The notes below the pieces were generated by a model. That model made no database searches. It was given only the letters and a program-made list of their open reading frames with translations, and was not told the origin of the DNA. A DNA stretch of 64,000 nucleotides from VRUE01 sp044867645 (GTDB lineage Bacteria; Actinomycetota; Thermoleophilia; Solirubrobacterales; 70-9): contig JBIOVI010000037.1 of assembly GCA_044867645.1 (NCBI GenBank), forward strand, positions 62,001-126,000. The letters run 5' to 3'. The position numbers were made by a program, and so were the translations under genes. Shown one piece after another: positions 9,315 to 17,395 of the stretch (the first letter of the stretch is position 1; every line of letters begins with the position of its first letter).

Positions 9315-10162
9315 ACCTGGTCGGTGAGCTCTAGGTAGACGTCCTCGAGGCTGGGCCGGGTCACCTCGAGGGCCTCCAGCTCTCGCCCCTCGGCGAGCGC
9401 CCGGCCGGTCAGCTCGTTCAGGGTCTGGACCGGGGTCGTGGTCTCGAGCTCCACCTCGCGGCCAGCCTCGCGGTAGGTGATCCGCGCCGGCCGGCTCTCG
9501 CGGTCGCCGAGATCCTCGGGGGTGCCGCGGGCGACCACTTCGCCAGCGGAGATGATCGCCACCCGGTCGGCGAGTCGCTGTGCCTCGTCCATGTAGTGGG
9601 TGGTGAGGAACACGGTCTTGCCGAGCTCGCGCAGGCCGGCGATCGTCTCCCAGGCCTGGCGCCGCGCCGAGGGGTCGAAGCCGGTCGTCGGCTCGTCGAG
9701 GAAGAGCAGCTCGGGGTCGCCAATCAGCGCCATGCCGACGTCGAGTCGCCGTTGCTGTCCGCCAGAGAGGGAGCTCGCGCGTGCGTCCGCCTTGCCGGCC
9801 AGGCCGACCAGCTCGATCGTCTCATCGACCGGCCGCGGTGCGTCGTAGTAGCCGGCGTAGAGGGAGATCGACTCGCGCACGGTCAGGTAGGGGTCGAGCC
9901 GGCAGCTCTGCAGGACGATCCCGATCCGCTCGCGCCAGTCGCGCCCGGCGTGCTCCGGGTCCTCGCCGAGCACGGACACCTCGCCGCCGCCGCGCTTGCG
10001 GTAGCCCTCGAGAATCTCGACGGTCGTCGTCTTGCCGGCGCCATTGGGACCGAGGAAGGCGAAGATCTCCCCTCGCTGCACCTCGAGGTCGATACCGCGC
10101 ACCGCCTCGACGTCGCCGTAGTTCTTGCGCAGGCCGCGCACGGAGATGACCGGATCGCCCAA
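9311..10162 (-). CDS. ABC exporter ATP-binding protein
   Basis: 283 residues from a TTG start. Nucleotide-binding domain with Walker A GPNGAGKTT, Q-loop VLQSC, signature LSGGQQRRLD, Walker B LLFLDEPTTGFDP and switch His in TTHYMDEA. The C-terminal part of about 70 residues matches the extra domain common on DrrA/CcmA-type ATPases. It powers the overlapping ABC-2 permease. The TTG at 10160-10162 has no clear ribosome site, so the true start could be a few codons further in. It follows rapZ by 37 bases. Confidence 0.92.
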   Translation of the reverse strand: MGDPVISVRGLRKNYGDVEAVRGIDLEVQRGEIFAFLGPNGAGKTTTVEILEGYRKRGGGEVSVLGEDPEHAGRDWRERIGIVLQSCRLDPYLTVRESISLYAGYYDAPRPVDETIELVGLAGKADARASSLSGGQQRRLDVGMALIGDPELLFLDEPTTGFDPSARRQAWETIAGLRELGKTVFLTTHYMDEAQRLADRVAIISAGEVVARGTPEDLGDRESRPARITYREAGREVELETTTPVQTLNELTGRALAEGRELEALEVTRPSLEDVYLELTDQV

Positions 10163-10199
10163 AGCCGGCCGATTCTAGGTTGCGGGCGACGGCGGACGC

Positions 10200-11129
10200 T
10201 CAGCCGTCCAGGTCGACGTCGCGATGCTTGACTCGCACCACAACGCCGTCCCGCCCCTCCAGAGAGCGGCGGATCCGGTCGGCGACGGTCACCGAGCGGT
10301 GCCGCCCTCCCGTGCAGCCGACCGCGATCGTCAGGTGACTCTTGCCCTCGGCGACGTAGGCGGGGACGAGAAACTCGAGCAGCGGCAGCAGGCGACCGTA
10401 GAACTCGCCTGCCTGGGTGCCGGACTCGACGTAGCTGCGCACCGCCTCGTCGAGCCCAGTCAGCGGCCGCAGCTCGTCGACGTAGTGGGGGTTGGGAAGG
10501 AAACGAACGTCAAGGGTGAGGTCGGCGTCGCGCGGCGGCCCGTTCTTGAAACCGAAGGTGAGCAGGGTCAGCGCCAACTTGCCGCTGTCGTGGCTGCCGA
10601 GCATCTCCTCCGCGATCCGCCGCCGCAATTGGCCACCGGAGAGGCCGCTGGTGTCCATCACCATGTCCGCCCGCTCGCGCAGAGGCGCCAACAGTTCCCG
10701 CTCGGCACGGATCCCCTCGACGATCCTCCCTTCGGGGGCGAGCGGGTGGCGGCGGCGCGTCTCCTTGTAGCGATCGAGCAGGGTCTCCTCGTCGGCCTCG
10801 AGGAAGAGCAGGGTGGGCTTGAGGCCGTCCGTGTCCAGCTCGTCGAGCACTTGGACCAAGCCGTCGAAGTACTCGCCGCCACGCACGTCCGAGACGACCG
10901 CTGCCCGCTCCACGCCGCTGCCTTCATGGCGGAACAGCTCGCCGAGGCTGCCAATCATCCGCGGCGGCAGGTTGTCGACGCAGAAGTAGCCGCCGTCCTC
11001 GAAAGCGGCGATCGCCTCCGACTTACCGGCCCCCGAGTGGCCGGTGATCAGGACCAGGTCGACCGCGCTGCCGGCACGGTCCCCGTCGGTCCCTCCGCGC
11101 GCAGCCTCGGCTTTCTCGACCTCGCCCAT
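10200..11129 (-). CDS. rapZ: RNase adapter / nucleotide-binding protein RapZ (YvcJ)
   Basis: 309 residues. An N-terminal P-loop (ITGHSGAGKSEAI) is followed by GGYFCVDNLPP, a signature of this family; the C-terminal domain carries GCTGGRHRSV, the metabolite/RNA-binding block. In Escherichia coli RapZ senses glucosamine 6-phosphate and delivers an sRNA to RNase E; in Gram-positives the role is less clear. It begins one base after the uvrC stop, an order (uvrC-rapZ) conserved in Actinobacteria. Next in line is an ABC transporter, not yvcK-whiA. Confidence 0.94.
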   Translation of the reverse strand: MGEVEKAEAARGGTDGDRAGSAVDLVLITGHSGAGKSEAIAAFEDGGYFCVDNLPPRMIGSLGELFRHEGSGVERAAVVSDVRGGEYFDGLVQVLDELDTDGLKPTLLFLEADEETLLDRYKETRRRHPLAPEGRIVEGIRAERELLAPLRERADMVMDTSGLSGGQLRRRIAEEMLGSHDSGKLALTLLTFGFKNGPPRDADLTLDVRFLPNPHYVDELRPLTGLDEAVRSYVESGTQAGEFYGRLLPLLEFLVPAYVAEGKSHLTIAVGCTGGRHRSVTVADRIRRSLEGRDGVVVRVKHRDVDLDG

Positions 11130-11130
11130 C

Positions 11131-13011
11131 TCAACCGCCCGTTCTGTGCAGCTGCTCGTGGATCTCGCGCGCCAGCTTGCCCGGCACGCCCGGCACTGCC
11201 TCCAGCTCCTCGCGGGTGGCCGCGAGGAAGCGCTCCGGCGAGCCGAAGTGGTTGAGGAAGGCCCGCTTGCGCACGGGCCCGACGCCCTTCAGGTCGTCGA
11301 GCACCGAGCCGGTCATCGCCCGGTCGCGACGGCCGCGATGGTGGTCGATCGCGAAGCGATGCGCCTCGTCGCGCACCCGCTGCAGCAGCTTCGACGCCTC
11401 GGAATCGGCCGGCAGGTCGATCGGCACTGGCCGCCCGGGGATGAAGACCTCCTCCTGCCGCTTGGCGAGGGAGATCACGGTGACGCCGCGCTCGACGAAG
11501 GGCGCCAGGACGCGCATCGCGGCACCGAGCTGGCCTTTGCCGCCGTCGATCACGACCAGCGAGGGCAGCGCGGCGAAGCTCTCGTCGCGTTTACCGTCAT
11601 GCGGCGAGAGGTCGACCTGATCCAGGTAGCGGCTGACGCGCCGGCTCAACACCTCCTCCATGGAAGCGAAGTCATCGGACCCGTTGCTGCGCTCGCCGCG
11701 GACCCGGAAGCGACGGTAGTCCGCCTTTTTGGTCGCGCCCCCCTCGAAGACGACCATCGAGGCGACGGTGTGCTCACCGCCGAGGTTGGAGATGTCGAAG
11801 CCCTCGATCCGGACCGGCAACTCCTCCATCTCCAATGCCTCGCGCAGATCGGCAAGGGAGTCGACTCGGCGCTGACGCCGATGCTCGCGCCGCAGCCGGT
11901 CCTGGTCGAGAGCGAGACGGGCGTTGCGCTCCGCCAGCTCGCGCAAGCGTCGCTTGTCGCCGCGCTCGGCGACGCGCACCTCGACCGGGGTACCGCGCCG
12001 CTCACCCAGCGCCGCCGCCAACAGCTCGGCGCGCTCGCGCAGGTAAGGGCCGACGACGATCGTCCGCGGCATCGCCGGCGAGGCCGAGTAGTACTGGCCG
12101 ATGAACTCCTCGGCTACCTCCGCCGGCTCCCGTTCGGCCTGGTTGTCGAGGTAGAAGCTCTGCCGCTCTGCAAGGATGCCGTCGCGCACCTGGAAGACCT
12201 GCGCGTTGGCATCGGCCCCCTCGGTGGCGACGCCGATCAAGTCGGCGGTGCCGACCGAGCCGCCGGCGATCCGCTGGCGCTCGAACAGCGATTGGATCGC
12301 CTTGAGGCGGTCGCGGTGCAGCGCCGCCCGCTCGAACTCCCGCGCCGCCGCTGCCTCCTCCATCTTCGCCTGCTCGTCCGCCTCGACCCGCCGGTAGCGG
12401 CCGGAGAGGAAGTCGACGATCGCGTCGATGTTGAGCCGGTACTCCTCGCGACTGACGTAGCCGACGCAGGGCGCCCCGCAGCGCTTGATGAAGTAGTCGA
12501 GGCAGGGACTACCGGAGCGGCGGCCCGGCTCCACCCCCTCGCAGGTGCGGAACTGAAACAGCTTGCCGAGCAGGTCGAGCGTCTCCCGCACCCGCTTGGC
12601 GCTGGAGAAGGGGCCGAAGTAGGCGCGGCCGGAGCGGTGCTTCTCGCGGGTGAAGTAGACCCGGGGGTAGTCCTCGTCGAGGCTGACGCAGACGTAGGGA
12701 TAGGACTTGTCGTCGCGGAGGCGGATGTTGAAGCGGGGCCGGTGGCGCTTGATGAAGCTCTGCTCGGCGAGCAGCGCCTCGGCCTCGTTCGCGGTAGCGA
12801 GCACGTCGATCCGGTCGACGCGCGAGGTGAGACGGGTCTCGCTGCCGGAGAAGTGCGAGCCGACCCGTTTGCGGATCGAGCGCGCCTTGCCGACGTAGAG
12901 CAGCTCGCCGTCGCCCCCGTAGAAGAGGTAGACGCCCGGCGAATCGGGCAGCTCACGCCGCTGCCGCGCCAACCGCTCCGTGCGGGAGCTATCTCTGCCG
13001 TCAGTGCTCAC
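11131..13011 (-). CDS. uvrC: Excinuclease ABC subunit C
   Basis: 626 residues from GTG 13009-13011, the usual length. UvrC makes both incisions in nucleotide excision repair. Visible parts in order: GIY-YIG nuclease (GVYLFYGGDGELLYVGKA, about 16-95), the cysteine cluster CLDYFIKRCGAPCVG, the UvrB-binding UVR helices (about 195-230), the RNase H-like second nuclease with FDISNLGGEH and VIDGGKGQL, and a C-terminal helix-hairpin-helix pair (LKGVGPVRK, LEAVPGVPGKLA). The open frame runs far upstream over the divergent crotonase gene but has no homology there. No Shine-Dalgarno is seen before the GTG. Confidence 0.96.
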   Translation of the reverse strand: MSTDGRDSSRTERLARQRRELPDSPGVYLFYGGDGELLYVGKARSIRKRVGSHFSGSETRLTSRVDRIDVLATANEAEALLAEQSFIKRHRPRFNIRLRDDKSYPYVCVSLDEDYPRVYFTREKHRSGRAYFGPFSSAKRVRETLDLLGKLFQFRTCEGVEPGRRSGSPCLDYFIKRCGAPCVGYVSREEYRLNIDAIVDFLSGRYRRVEADEQAKMEEAAAAREFERAALHRDRLKAIQSLFERQRIAGGSVGTADLIGVATEGADANAQVFQVRDGILAERQSFYLDNQAEREPAEVAEEFIGQYYSASPAMPRTIVVGPYLRERAELLAAALGERRGTPVEVRVAERGDKRRLRELAERNARLALDQDRLRREHRRQRRVDSLADLREALEMEELPVRIEGFDISNLGGEHTVASMVVFEGGATKKADYRRFRVRGERSNGSDDFASMEEVLSRRVSRYLDQVDLSPHDGKRDESFAALPSLVVIDGGKGQLGAAMRVLAPFVERGVTVISLAKRQEEVFIPGRPVPIDLPADSEASKLLQRVRDEAHRFAIDHHRGRRDRAMTGSVLDDLKGVGPVRKRAFLNHFGSPERFLAATREELEAVPGVPGKLAREIHEQLHRTGG

Positions 13012-13071
13012 CTGATCAAAGGGTAGGCTCCTGGCCAGCCGGCCAAGCGAACGCCCATAATGGAGAGCGAG

Positions 13072-13896
13072 ATGACGACCCAGACGATCGACCCCCCCGA
13101 GCTGAACACGCTGCGAATCGAGATCGACGGCGAGATCGGAACCCTCACCCTCGATCGCGCCGACAGCTTCAACGCGATGAGCCCCGAGATGATCCTGGAC
13201 CTGGGGACCGCCTTCGCCTGGTTCGCCGACCAGGCACCGCTGCGGGCGCTGATCGTCACCGGCGCCGGTAAGGCTTTCTGCTCCGGCGGCGACGTCAACG
13301 GCTTCAAAGCCGGGGTCGAAGACGACTCGATCGACCTGCCCGCACAGGTCCGTCGCGGGGCCGAGGCGCTGCACACGGCGATCGTCGACCTGCGACGTAT
13401 CCCCTATCCGGTGATCGCGGCGGTCAACGGCCCCGCGGCCGGGGCGGGCTTCTCGCTGGCGCTGGCCTGCGATATCCGGATCGCCTCTGAAGACGCTTTC
13501 GTCGCCTGCGCCTACGGGCGGATCGGCGCCTCGCCCGACGGCGGCATGACCTACTTCCTGCCACGCGTGGTTGGGCCAAGTCGCGCCCTGGAAATTTTGC
13601 TGGAAGACCCCAACATGACCGCCGCCGACGCACTCGAGGAGGGTCTGGTCTCCGAGGTCGTGGCATCGGACGACCTGATGGAGACCGCCCGCGCCAGGGC
13701 CGCGAAGCTGGCCGAAAAGGCGCCCTTCTACGTGAAGATGGCTAAACGGCTCTGCGGCCAGAGCATCGAGAACCGGCTGACCGAGCATCTGCAGCTGGAG
13801 CGGCACGGAATCGCCGACAGCATGGCGACCGAGGACCTGCGCGAAGGCGCGGTGGCGTTCTTCAGCGGAGAGAAACCCGAGTTCAAGGGTCGCTGA
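13072..13896 (+). CDS. Enoyl-CoA hydratase/isomerase (crotonase) family protein
   Basis: 274 residues from the second ATG (13072), chosen because GGAG lies 6 bases ahead; ATG 13060 is the alternative. Crotonase fold: oxyanion-hole blocks AFCSGGDVNGF and GPAAGAGFSLALACDIRIA. The usual first catalytic Glu is missing and the second position is the Asp of SPDGGMTYFLPR, a pattern seen in PaaG-type isomerases rather than classical hydratases, so a ring-epoxide or double-bond isomerase is more likely than a beta-oxidation hydratase. It is divergent from uvrC with 60 bases between starts. Confidence 0.88.
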   Translation: MTTQTIDPPELNTLRIEIDGEIGTLTLDRADSFNAMSPEMILDLGTAFAWFADQAPLRALIVTGAGKAFCSGGDVNGFKAGVEDDSIDLPAQVRRGAEALHTAIVDLRRIPYPVIAAVNGPAAGAGFSLALACDIRIASEDAFVACAYGRIGASPDGGMTYFLPRVVGPSRALEILLEDPNMTAADALEEGLVSEVVASDDLMETARARAAKLAEKAPFYVKMAKRLCGQSIENRLTEHLQLERHGIADSMATEDLREGAVAFFSGEKPEFKGR

Positions 13897-13924
13897 ACCG
13901 GGCTTCGCGACCACACGTATCCCG

Positions 13925-13946
13925 GCTACAGTTTCTCCCGAGCATT
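13925..13946 (+). promoter_or_regulatory. Conserved upstream element of first cupredoxin gene
   Basis: The 22 bases beginning GCTACAGTTT and ending GAGCATT are nearly repeated at 14468-14488 ahead of the second cupredoxin gene, in both cases 25-26 bases before the ATG. The genes themselves diverge more, so this non-coding similarity suggests a shared promoter or operator. No standard -35/-10 pair is obvious. Confidence 0.4.
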
Positions 13947-13971
13947 CTCCCCCAAGAAAAGGATTCAGCCG

Positions 13972-14415
13972 ATGAAGAAGGTCGCCGCCCTGCCCGTTCT
14001 CGCCCTCGCCTCCATCGCATTGGTCGCCTGCGGGGGAAGCGACGACACGACCACGACGACCACCAGCGGTGGCGAAGCAAACGGCGGTGCCGCGACCGAA
14101 GGCGGCGAAAAGGCCGGCGGCGCCGGTGGCGCCACGGTCAAATTCGAAGCCGACCCGAACGGCGACCTCGCCTACACCAGCGACAGCGCCAGCGCCAGTG
14201 CCGGCAAGGTGACGATCGACTTCACCAACCCGCAGCCCCTCACCCACGACGTCGCGATCGAAGACCCGAGCGGCGAAGAGGTCGGCAAGACCGAACTGAT
14301 CTCAGCCGGCTCGACCTCCACCTCGGTGAACCTGAAACCGGGTGACTACACCTTCTTCTGCTCCGTGCCCGGCCATCGCGAAGCGGGCATGGAAGGCACC
14401 CTCACCGTCGAATAG
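13972..14415 (+). CDS. Cupredoxin (plastocyanin-like) lipoprotein 1
   Basis: 147 residues. Signal peptide with lipobox LVAC at about residues 17-20, then a Thr/Gly/Ala-rich spacer and a small blue-copper domain of about 95 residues. The type 1 copper ligands are in place: His of LTHDVAIED, then Cys, His and Met of CSVPGHREAGM. It should be a membrane-tethered extracytoplasmic electron carrier or copper-binding protein. It is followed 98 bases later by a paralogue with the same layout, so the pair is a tandem duplication. Confidence 0.88.
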   Translation: MKKVAALPVLALASIALVACGGSDDTTTTTTSGGEANGGAATEGGEKAGGAGGATVKFEADPNGDLAYTSDSASASAGKVTIDFTNPQPLTHDVAIEDPSGEEVGKTELISAGSTSTSVNLKPGDYTFFCSVPGHREAGMEGTLTVE

Positions 14416-14467
14416 CCCGGCTTTCGCGCCGCTGTCGCTCCCGACCGAGCGCGCATCGGTGCCTCGC

Positions 14468-14488
14468 GCTACAGTTTTCCTGAGCATT
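14468..14488 (+). promoter_or_regulatory. Conserved upstream element of second cupredoxin gene
   Basis: The 21 bases beginning GCTACAGTTTTCC and ending GAGCATT match the element at 13925-13946, with a one-base length difference and two or three substitutions. They lie 25 bases before the ATG of the second cupredoxin gene. Confidence 0.4.
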
Positions 14489-14513
14489 TGGGTCAAAGGG
14501 AGCTGGTTTAGCG

Positions 14514-14915
14514 ATGAAAAAACTCGTCGTGCCGTTCGTCCTCCTGTTCTTTGCCGTGGCGCTCGTCGCCTGCGGAGGAGACGACTCGGCCACGACCGGC
14601 GGCGGCGGCGGCGAAGCGTCCAATGCTGGGTCGACAGTCAAGCTCGAAGCAAACCCAAACGCCACGAACAGCTTTACGAGCACCGAGGCCTCGGCCAAGG
14701 CCGGAAAGGTGACGATCGACTTCAAGAACCCCCAGGCGTTTCGTCACGTCGTCAACATCGAAGACTCCAAAGGCGAAAGGATCGGCGAGACGCAGACGAT
14801 CAACGACGACTCGACCTCGCTCGAACTGGAACTGAAACCCGGCACCTACGCCTACTACTGCTCCGTCCCCGGCCACCGCAAGGCCGGCATGGAAGGAACC
14901 CTTACGGTCGAATAG
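14514..14915 (+). CDS. Cupredoxin (plastocyanin-like) lipoprotein 2
   Basis: 133 residues, paralogous to the preceding gene. Signal peptide with lipobox LVAC, a short Gly/Ala-rich spacer, then the copper domain: His of FRHVVNIED and Cys, His, Met of CSVPGHRKAGM, with the same C-terminal EGTLTVE. The main difference is a shorter linker and Tyr for Phe before the Cys ligand. Probably exported and lipid-anchored, with a redox or copper-handling role. Its 3' end overlaps the convergent NTF2-like gene by 14 bases. Confidence 0.88.
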   Translation: MKKLVVPFVLLFFAVALVACGGDDSATTGGGGGEASNAGSTVKLEANPNATNSFTSTEASAKAGKVTIDFKNPQAFRHVVNIEDSKGERIGETQTINDDSTSLELELKPGTYAYYCSVPGHRKAGMEGTLTVE

Positions 14916-15330
14916 CGGGATCCCGACCTCCGGTCTGCCCCCACACCCGATCGAACTTCTGAAGGTCGAGCGGTACTAGCCACACCTCAGCGACTCGGCC
15001 TGCCTGGAGCCTGTAAATCCCAACCGTCCTCCAGCCGACCGACTCGCCACCGATGACAGCAGTGCCATCGACGCGCTGCACGACCAAGTCTTCCTCCGTG
15101 AGCATCTCGCCTGGGTGAAGCCGCATCGAGCTGTCGGCAATGCGACGACGGGTTTTGAAGTACTCGATCACCCCGCCATGTCCACGGTGATCGCCGGCGA
15201 TCGGGCTGGCACCCGGCACGTGCCAGACGACGTCGTCCGCCAGCAGCTCGGCGACGCTATCGGTCGAGCCGCCGGCATACATCTCGGCCTGCCGCCGATG
15301 CAGCTCTTCGACCAGCTCACGGGGCAGCAT
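14902..15330 (-). CDS. NTF2-like / SnoaL-like protein
   Basis: 142 residues with the layout of the SnoaL branch of NTF2-like cone folds: an N-terminal helix with YAGGSTDSVAELLADDVVWHVPG, then HRGHGGVIEYFKTRR and alternating strands ending in EVWLVPLDL. Members include polyketide cyclases, ketosteroid isomerases and many uncharacterised proteins, so no reaction is assigned. No signal peptide. Its end overlaps the convergent cupredoxin gene, and its start is divergent from the glycosyltransferase gene with 75 bases between. Confidence 0.78.
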   Translation of the reverse strand: MLPRELVEELHRRQAEMYAGGSTDSVAELLADDVVWHVPGASPIAGDHRGHGGVIEYFKTRRRIADSSMRLHPGEMLTEEDLVVQRVDGTAVIGGESVGWRTVGIYRLQAGRVAEVWLVPLDLQKFDRVWGQTGGRDPAIRP

Positions 15331-15405
15331 GGAAGCAAAAGTTTCTCATCAGTCGACGGGCGCCCTCACACGGGTGACGCTGAGGGTTCTGGTAATCACC
15401 AGGCT

Positions 15406-16695
15406 ATGACGAGGTTCGCGGCAGGGACCAAGGGGGCGTTGCGCTCGATCCCCACAAACCCCATGGTGTGGATCTGGGTCGGAGTCTGGGTCGCAACCCG
15501 CGGACTCATGGTCAGCGACGTCGGCTTTTGGCATGACGCCGGGCCGCAGCTACAGGACGTCAACAACTATGAGGTCTGGTCGCACTATCTGACTGCGAAC
15601 CATGCGATTCCGGACGGGGAATCGTGGCAGTACCCCCCCGGCGCAGCCTTCTTGATGCTCTTGCCGCGCCTCGGTCCCGGGACCTACGGCGAGTCTTTCG
15701 TGGGCTTGATGTTGCTCGTCGACCTCGCCGGCCTCGGCCTGCTAGCGCTGCTCGGCCGCCGCTCGGGCAACTGCACCGGCGTATGGGTATGGCTGCTAGG
15801 CATGCCCCTGCTGGGCACCTTCGCGGTCCTCCGCTTCGACCTCGCCCCCGCGGTGCTCGGGGTCGCGGCACTTGTCGTCATCCACCGCCGCCCCAACTGG
15901 TTCGGCGCTCTGGCGGGGCTGGGGGCCTCGATCAAGGTCTGGCCAATAGTGCTGCTCTTCGGCGAGTGGGACCGGCGCCGGCTCGTCCACGCCGTTGCGG
16001 CAGCCCTCGGCACGATCGCACTCGTGGTCGTGATCTCGACGCTTGCCTTCGGCGATTCCACCTCCTTTTTGAGCGAGCAGAACAGGCGCGGGCTCCAGGA
16101 GGAAGCGGTGGCAACCGTGCCATGGCACGTGGAGGCGATTGTCACGGGAGAGGCTCCGAGCAGGGAGATCCGCTACGGAGCATGGGAGATCGCCGCCCCC
16201 AGCGCGGACGTTGTTGCCAGCCTGCTCAAGTGGCTGACCGTTGCAGCCCTAGGTGCTGCGGCAGCATGGTGGTGGTACCGGGCCAAGGCGATCCGCACCG
16301 GCCGAATCGACCTCGCCGACGCAACGGTGAGCCGGGACTTCGTCTTCGCCATCGTCCTGCTCCTCGTCGTCACCAGCCGGGTGCTCAGCCCGCAATTCAT
16401 GGTCTGGCTCCTGGGCTTGGCAGCGGTGGTCCTGACCGCAGGAAGCGCCCGGCTCGCACGACCGGCCTGGCTGGTGCTTGGGGCGACGATCCTCAGCACC
16501 AGCCTCTTCAAATCGCCAGAGAACATCGTGATCCGAAATCTGGCGTTACTGGCCGCCACCGTAGATGCATCGATCGCCATGATCGGCGCGTTGCGGAAGC
16601 CACCAGCGCCTGCAGATCTCGCTGGACCTGAGCCCAGAGCCGCTCAGGCCGAGCCGCAGAGTGCCACCGAGCCGGTTACGCAGCGGGCGCCATAA
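15406..16695 (+). CDS. Polytopic glycosyltransferase, GT87/DUF2029-like
   Basis: 429 residues from ATG 15406; the longer frame to 15115 overlaps the NTF2-like gene antisense and lacks homology. About ten hydrophobic segments, an early Asp-containing loop (VSDVGFWHDAG) and KVWPIVLL in the middle fit GT-C mannosyltransferases that use polyprenyl-phosphate sugars outside the membrane; the subfamily match is by pattern only. The last codons and the stop lie inside the first truncated MaoC copy (from 16685), so the C-terminal QRAP was created or altered by that insertion. Confidence 0.75.
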   Translation: MTRFAAGTKGALRSIPTNPMVWIWVGVWVATRGLMVSDVGFWHDAGPQLQDVNNYEVWSHYLTANHAIPDGESWQYPPGAAFLMLLPRLGPGTYGESFVGLMLLVDLAGLGLLALLGRRSGNCTGVWVWLLGMPLLGTFAVLRFDLAPAVLGVAALVVIHRRPNWFGALAGLGASIKVWPIVLLFGEWDRRRLVHAVAAALGTIALVVVISTLAFGDSTSFLSEQNRRGLQEEAVATVPWHVEAIVTGEAPSREIRYGAWEIAAPSADVVASLLKWLTVAALGAAAAWWWYRAKAIRTGRIDLADATVSRDFVFAIVLLLVVTSRVLSPQFMVWLLGLAAVVLTAGSARLARPAWLVLGATILSTSLFKSPENIVIRNLALLAATVDASIAMIGALRKPPAPADLAGPEPRAAQAEPQSATEPVTQRAP

Positions 16696-16804
16696 CGCGG
16701 ATGACGCTGTCGCCCACGAAGCGCGGCTTCTCGTTGCCCTCGACCTCGGCCTTGCCGCGAACTTTGGAGTCGACAGGGACGGGAGCGGGAAAGCGGATCT
16801 TGTT
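16685..16804 (-). pseudogene. Truncated MaoC hydratase gene copy 1 (3' end, with 63-bp deletion)
   Basis: Nearly identical to the 3' end of the intact MaoC gene at 18915-19388. Its stop-proximal end starts at GGGCGCCATAACGCG and it breaks off after the segment encoding NKIRFPAPVPVDSKVRGKA. An internal 63-bp piece is missing between two CGACCTC repeats, an in-frame loss of 21 codons. It has no start and is not expected to be functional. The upstream glycosyltransferase gene now stops inside it. Confidence 0.85.
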
Positions 16805-16840
16805 GGCTTTTATGAATTGTCCGACGCGATCCCCGTCGGA
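16805..16840 (-). pseudogene. Remnant of the 3' end of a DUF998 gene
   Basis: Directly joined to MaoC copy 1, this stretch matches the last codons and following bases of the DUF998 gene at 18203-18883. On the minus strand it encodes GDRVGQFI where the intact gene has GDRAEQFI before its stop. The junction with the MaoC fragment is at the same place as at 18200, so the two loci are copies of one module. Confidence 0.65.
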
Positions 16841-16888
16841 CCCCTACGCAGACAAAACAATCCGAAAGCTGGTCTAGACTCGCGGCGC

Positions 16889-17122
16889 ATGGGGCAGTTC
16901 CCGTCGATGAAGGCAAAGCGCCTGTTGGCCACCCTGGAACGCAAGCCACTCGGCTATCGCGTTGCACGCCAAGCTGGCTCGCATCGCCGCTTGGAAGCGC
17001 CGGACCGACCACCGCTGACCTTCGCATTCCATGACAACGCGACAATCCCCTCCGGCCTCGTGCGCAAGATCCTCGTCAGGAATGTCGGACTTGCTGAGGA
17101 TGAGGCCCGGAAGCTACTCTGA
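16889..17122 (+). CDS. hicA: HicA-family toxin (mRNA interferase)
   Basis: 77 residues from ATG 16889, or 71 from ATG 16907. The dsRBD-like fold of HicA is recognisable: KAKRLLATLERKPLGYRVARQAGSHRRLE with the catalytic His of GSH, then a strand pair and the helix GLVRKILVRNVGLAEDEARKLL. HicA cleaves mRNA and is neutralised by HicB, whose gene follows after 13 bases. A TAGACT hexamer at 16874-16879 could be a -10 box giving a nearly leaderless transcript. The locus lies in an island of lower GC than its surroundings, between MaoC gene remnants. Confidence 0.8.
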   Translation: MGQFPSMKAKRLLATLERKPLGYRVARQAGSHRRLEAPDRPPLTFAFHDNATIPSGLVRKILVRNVGLAEDEARKLL

Positions 17123-17135
17123 TACGGAGGATCCA

Positions 17136-17333
17136 ATGGAGGCCGTGCGCATCATCTATCACCACGAGGCTGACGGCTGGTGGGCCGAGTCACCTGATGT
17201 CGAGGGCTGGTCTGCGGCCGGCGATAGCTATGGCGAGGTCGTCAAGCTCGCCGAAGAGGGCATCCCATTCGCCCTAGAGCACGCCGTCGACCTGGAGCAT
17301 TACGTCCCTGCGGGCGAGCACGTCCCTGTCTAA
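17136..17333 (+). CDS. hicB: HicB-like antitoxin, short form
   Basis: 65 residues with a perfect GGAGG ribosome site 5 bases before the ATG. The sequence RIIYHHEADGWWAESPDVEGWSAAGDS is the HicB N-terminal partial RNase H fold that caps HicA. The protein ends after that domain with no ribbon-helix-helix or HTH DNA-binding part, so autoregulation by this protein alone looks unlikely. It follows hicA by 13 bases. Confidence 0.8.
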   Translation: MEAVRIIYHHEADGWWAESPDVEGWSAAGDSYGEVVKLAEEGIPFALEHAVDLEHYVPAGEHVPV

Positions 17334-17395
17334 AACTCAGCTACGACGTTTTGATCGGGTCGCGTTTCCAGGCGTTTGCCTGCAAGGATCGCGCC

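Noticed and set aside
11044..13026. 660-residue plus-strand open frame opposite uvrC
   Set aside because: Mirror frame of uvrC; no motifs and no ribosome site.
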